Assembly: GCF_900102695.1 (NCBI RefSeq)
Contig: NZ_FMVW01000003.1
Span: 62,001 to 126,000 of the forward strand
From: Afifella marina DSM 2698
Lineage (GTDB): Bacteria; Pseudomonadota; Alphaproteobacteria; Rhizobiales; Afifellaceae
Reading direction: 5' to 3'
Length of the DNA stretch: 64,000 nt
Shown here: in pieces, positions 63,072 through 64,000 of the stretch
How positions within the stretch are numbered: position 1 is the first letter of the stretch
Layout of the letters: every line of letters begins with the position of its first letter
Made by a program: the position numbers and the translations under genes
Notes under the pieces: generated by a model
The model's input: only the letters and a program-made list of their open reading frames with translations
The model's database searches: none
Told to the model about the DNA's origin: nothing

Positions 63072-64000
63072 ATGCGCGAACTTCTTCTGCATATCGGCCA
63101 TCCGAAGACCGGGTCATCGACGCTCCAGGCCTTTCTCGCCAGGAATGCGGAAGAGCTTGCGCGCCGGGGTCTCTTTATCGCCGGCGGGGATCTCGGCTTC
63201 GATCCAAACAATGAAGTCTCCGGCAATCCGCTGCATTATTTCCGCGCCAATGCCGGGATCGCGCCCGAGGCTTTTGCGGACCATCTGCGCGCCAGGATGG
63301 CGGCGATTGAGGCGCCCGACGCCCGCTTCGTCCTCTCCACCGAGATCCTCTTCAATCCCGGCCATGCGGCACTCTTCGTCCCGCTTCTCGGCGAGATCTC
63401 GGTGCGCGTCGCCTATTACATCCGCCGGCAGGACCGCGTGCTTCTCGCCGCCTGGCGGCAATGGGGGCTGAAGCGCGGGCTGTCTCTGCCGGAATTCATC
63501 GCCTATCGGATGAACTCCGGGCTTCCCGATTATGAGACGACGATCGCCGAATGGGGCGAGCTCGCGGGAGAAGGCGCACTCCACCTGCGCTTTCTCGACC
63601 CCCGCTTTCTGACGCGCGGCGATCTCTTCGCCGATTTCGCGGAGTTCCTCAAAACGCCGGCCGAGGGCCTCGCCGCTGTCGCCAATGAGAATGTCAGTCC
63701 GGACGCACGGCTTCTGCGCTTTCTCTCCCGCCATTCCGGCCTCTTCGAGAGCCTCGACGACGACCGGCCGATCGACGTTTTGGCGATGGGCCGCTCGGGC
63801 GACGGCGCGGAGAAGCTGAAGCTGCCAAAAAACCTCTTCGATCTCGTGCGCCGCCGCTACGAAGCCCGCAACCAGGAGATCCTCGCCCGCTTCATGCCGG
63901 ACAAGGCCGGGCTCGCCGTCATCGACGAGGCGGATGCGCCGATCGAGGAGACGCAAGCGTGCGCCGGGGCCGAGGCGCGCGACGTCGAACATGTGACGGC
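63072..64000 (+). CDS. Sulfotransferase-like protein, cut by the right edge
   Basis: The frame from ATG 63072 is open for 309 codons to the window end, so the stop is outside. The N-terminus LLHIGHPKTGSSTLQAFLAR is a phosphosulfate-binding P-loop (residues 5-24); a Tyr-Tyr-Ile-Arg-Arg-Gln segment (VAYYIRRQDRVLLAAWRQWG) matches the second binding region. It belongs to a different subgroup from the two TYGRSGSTLL proteins and from the HIPKTAGS protein. The 25-base spacing to the previous gene suggests co-transcription. It is the fourth sulfotransferase-like gene of the island. Confidence 0.78.
   Translation, partial: MRELLLHIGHPKTGSSTLQAFLARNAEELARRGLFIAGGDLGFDPNNEVSGNPLHYFRANAGIAPEAFADHLRARMAAIEAPDARFVLSTEILFNPGHAALFVPLLGEISVRVAYYIRRQDRVLLAAWRQWGLKRGLSLPEFIAYRMNSGLPDYETTIAEWGELAGEGALHLRFLDPRFLTRGDLFADFAEFLKTPAEGLAAVANENVSPDARLLRFLSRHSGLFESLDDDRPIDVLAMGRSGDGAEKLKLPKNLFDLVRRRYEARNQEILARFMPDKAGLAVIDEADAPIEETQACAGAEARDVEHVT

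Noticed and set aside
1-64000. tRNA, rRNA, CRISPR arrays, insertion sequences or prophage genes
   Set aside because: No cloverleaf, direct-repeat array, transposase or phage structural gene was seen on either strand when reading through by eye; a dedicated tRNA or repeat search was not possible.

Overview
The window is GC-rich DNA that codes densely on both strands. It looks like the chromosome of an alphaproteobacterium of the order Hyphomicrobiales (Rhizobiales). The signs are the rmuC / def-fmt-truA / dapE-dapD neighbourhood, an alphaproteobacterial PheA, 5-aminolevulinate synthase (HemA, the C4 route to haem) with an FNR/FixK-type site upstream, a cpa-style Flp pilus locus, kdsB for a Gram-negative outer membrane, and many 4-base ATGA/GTGA gene overlaps. 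The genus cannot be fixed from the sequence alone. I see no tRNA, rRNA, CRISPR array, insertion sequence or phage gene.

Layout. 1-11055 is housekeeping: rmuC (cut by the left edge), def-fmt-truA, a LysR regulator plus short-chain dehydrogenase pair, a leftward lysine-pathway group (dapE, two DUF805 membrane proteins, dapD), a HIT protein with nudC, and pheA-kdsB. 11215-12735 is a membrane-anchored double cytochrome c with a very long Gln/Ala/Glu linker. 12906-23138 is a yej-type peptide ABC importer: two binding proteins (one Sec, one Tat), permeases YejB and YejE, and ATPase YejF. Two type II toxin-antitoxin modules lie between yejE and yejF, and a hydroxyacid dehydrogenase follows. 23105-26670 holds an FkbM methyltransferase, an NlpC/P60 hydrolase, a MarR regulator and an M17 aminopeptidase.

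26828-37426 is a Flp/Tad pilus locus: TPR lipoprotein, tadC, tadB, cpaF, cpaE, cpaD, cpaC, cpaB, cpaA, the Flp pilin, and a divergent secreted protein resembling the N-terminal part of CpaC. 37587-43818 carries mscL, an aminotransferase, an AbrB-type membrane protein, hemA, a class III aminotransferase and a 47-residue DUF3096 protein.

44052-64000 (running off the right edge) is a surface-polysaccharide island. It starts with rmlACBD for dTDP-L-rhamnose. Large glycosyltransferases follow, including a 988-residue fusion with N-terminal ~36-residue repeats, together with an FkbM methyltransferase, an M23 peptidase, a 719-residue protein I cannot assign, and four sulfotransferase-like proteins. 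Taken together this suggests a rhamnose-containing, probably sulfated and methylated cell-surface glycan. No flippase, polymerase or ABC exporter for it lies in the window.

The points most worth following up are the toxin-antitoxin modules translationally coupled into the yej importer operon, the unassigned 719-residue protein with an internal duplication, the sulfotransferase-rich glycan island, the tandem cytochrome, and several clean operator-like inverted repeats (LysR box at 3453, 9-bp repeat at 12798, 8-bp repeat at 19114, FNR/FixK box at 41973).
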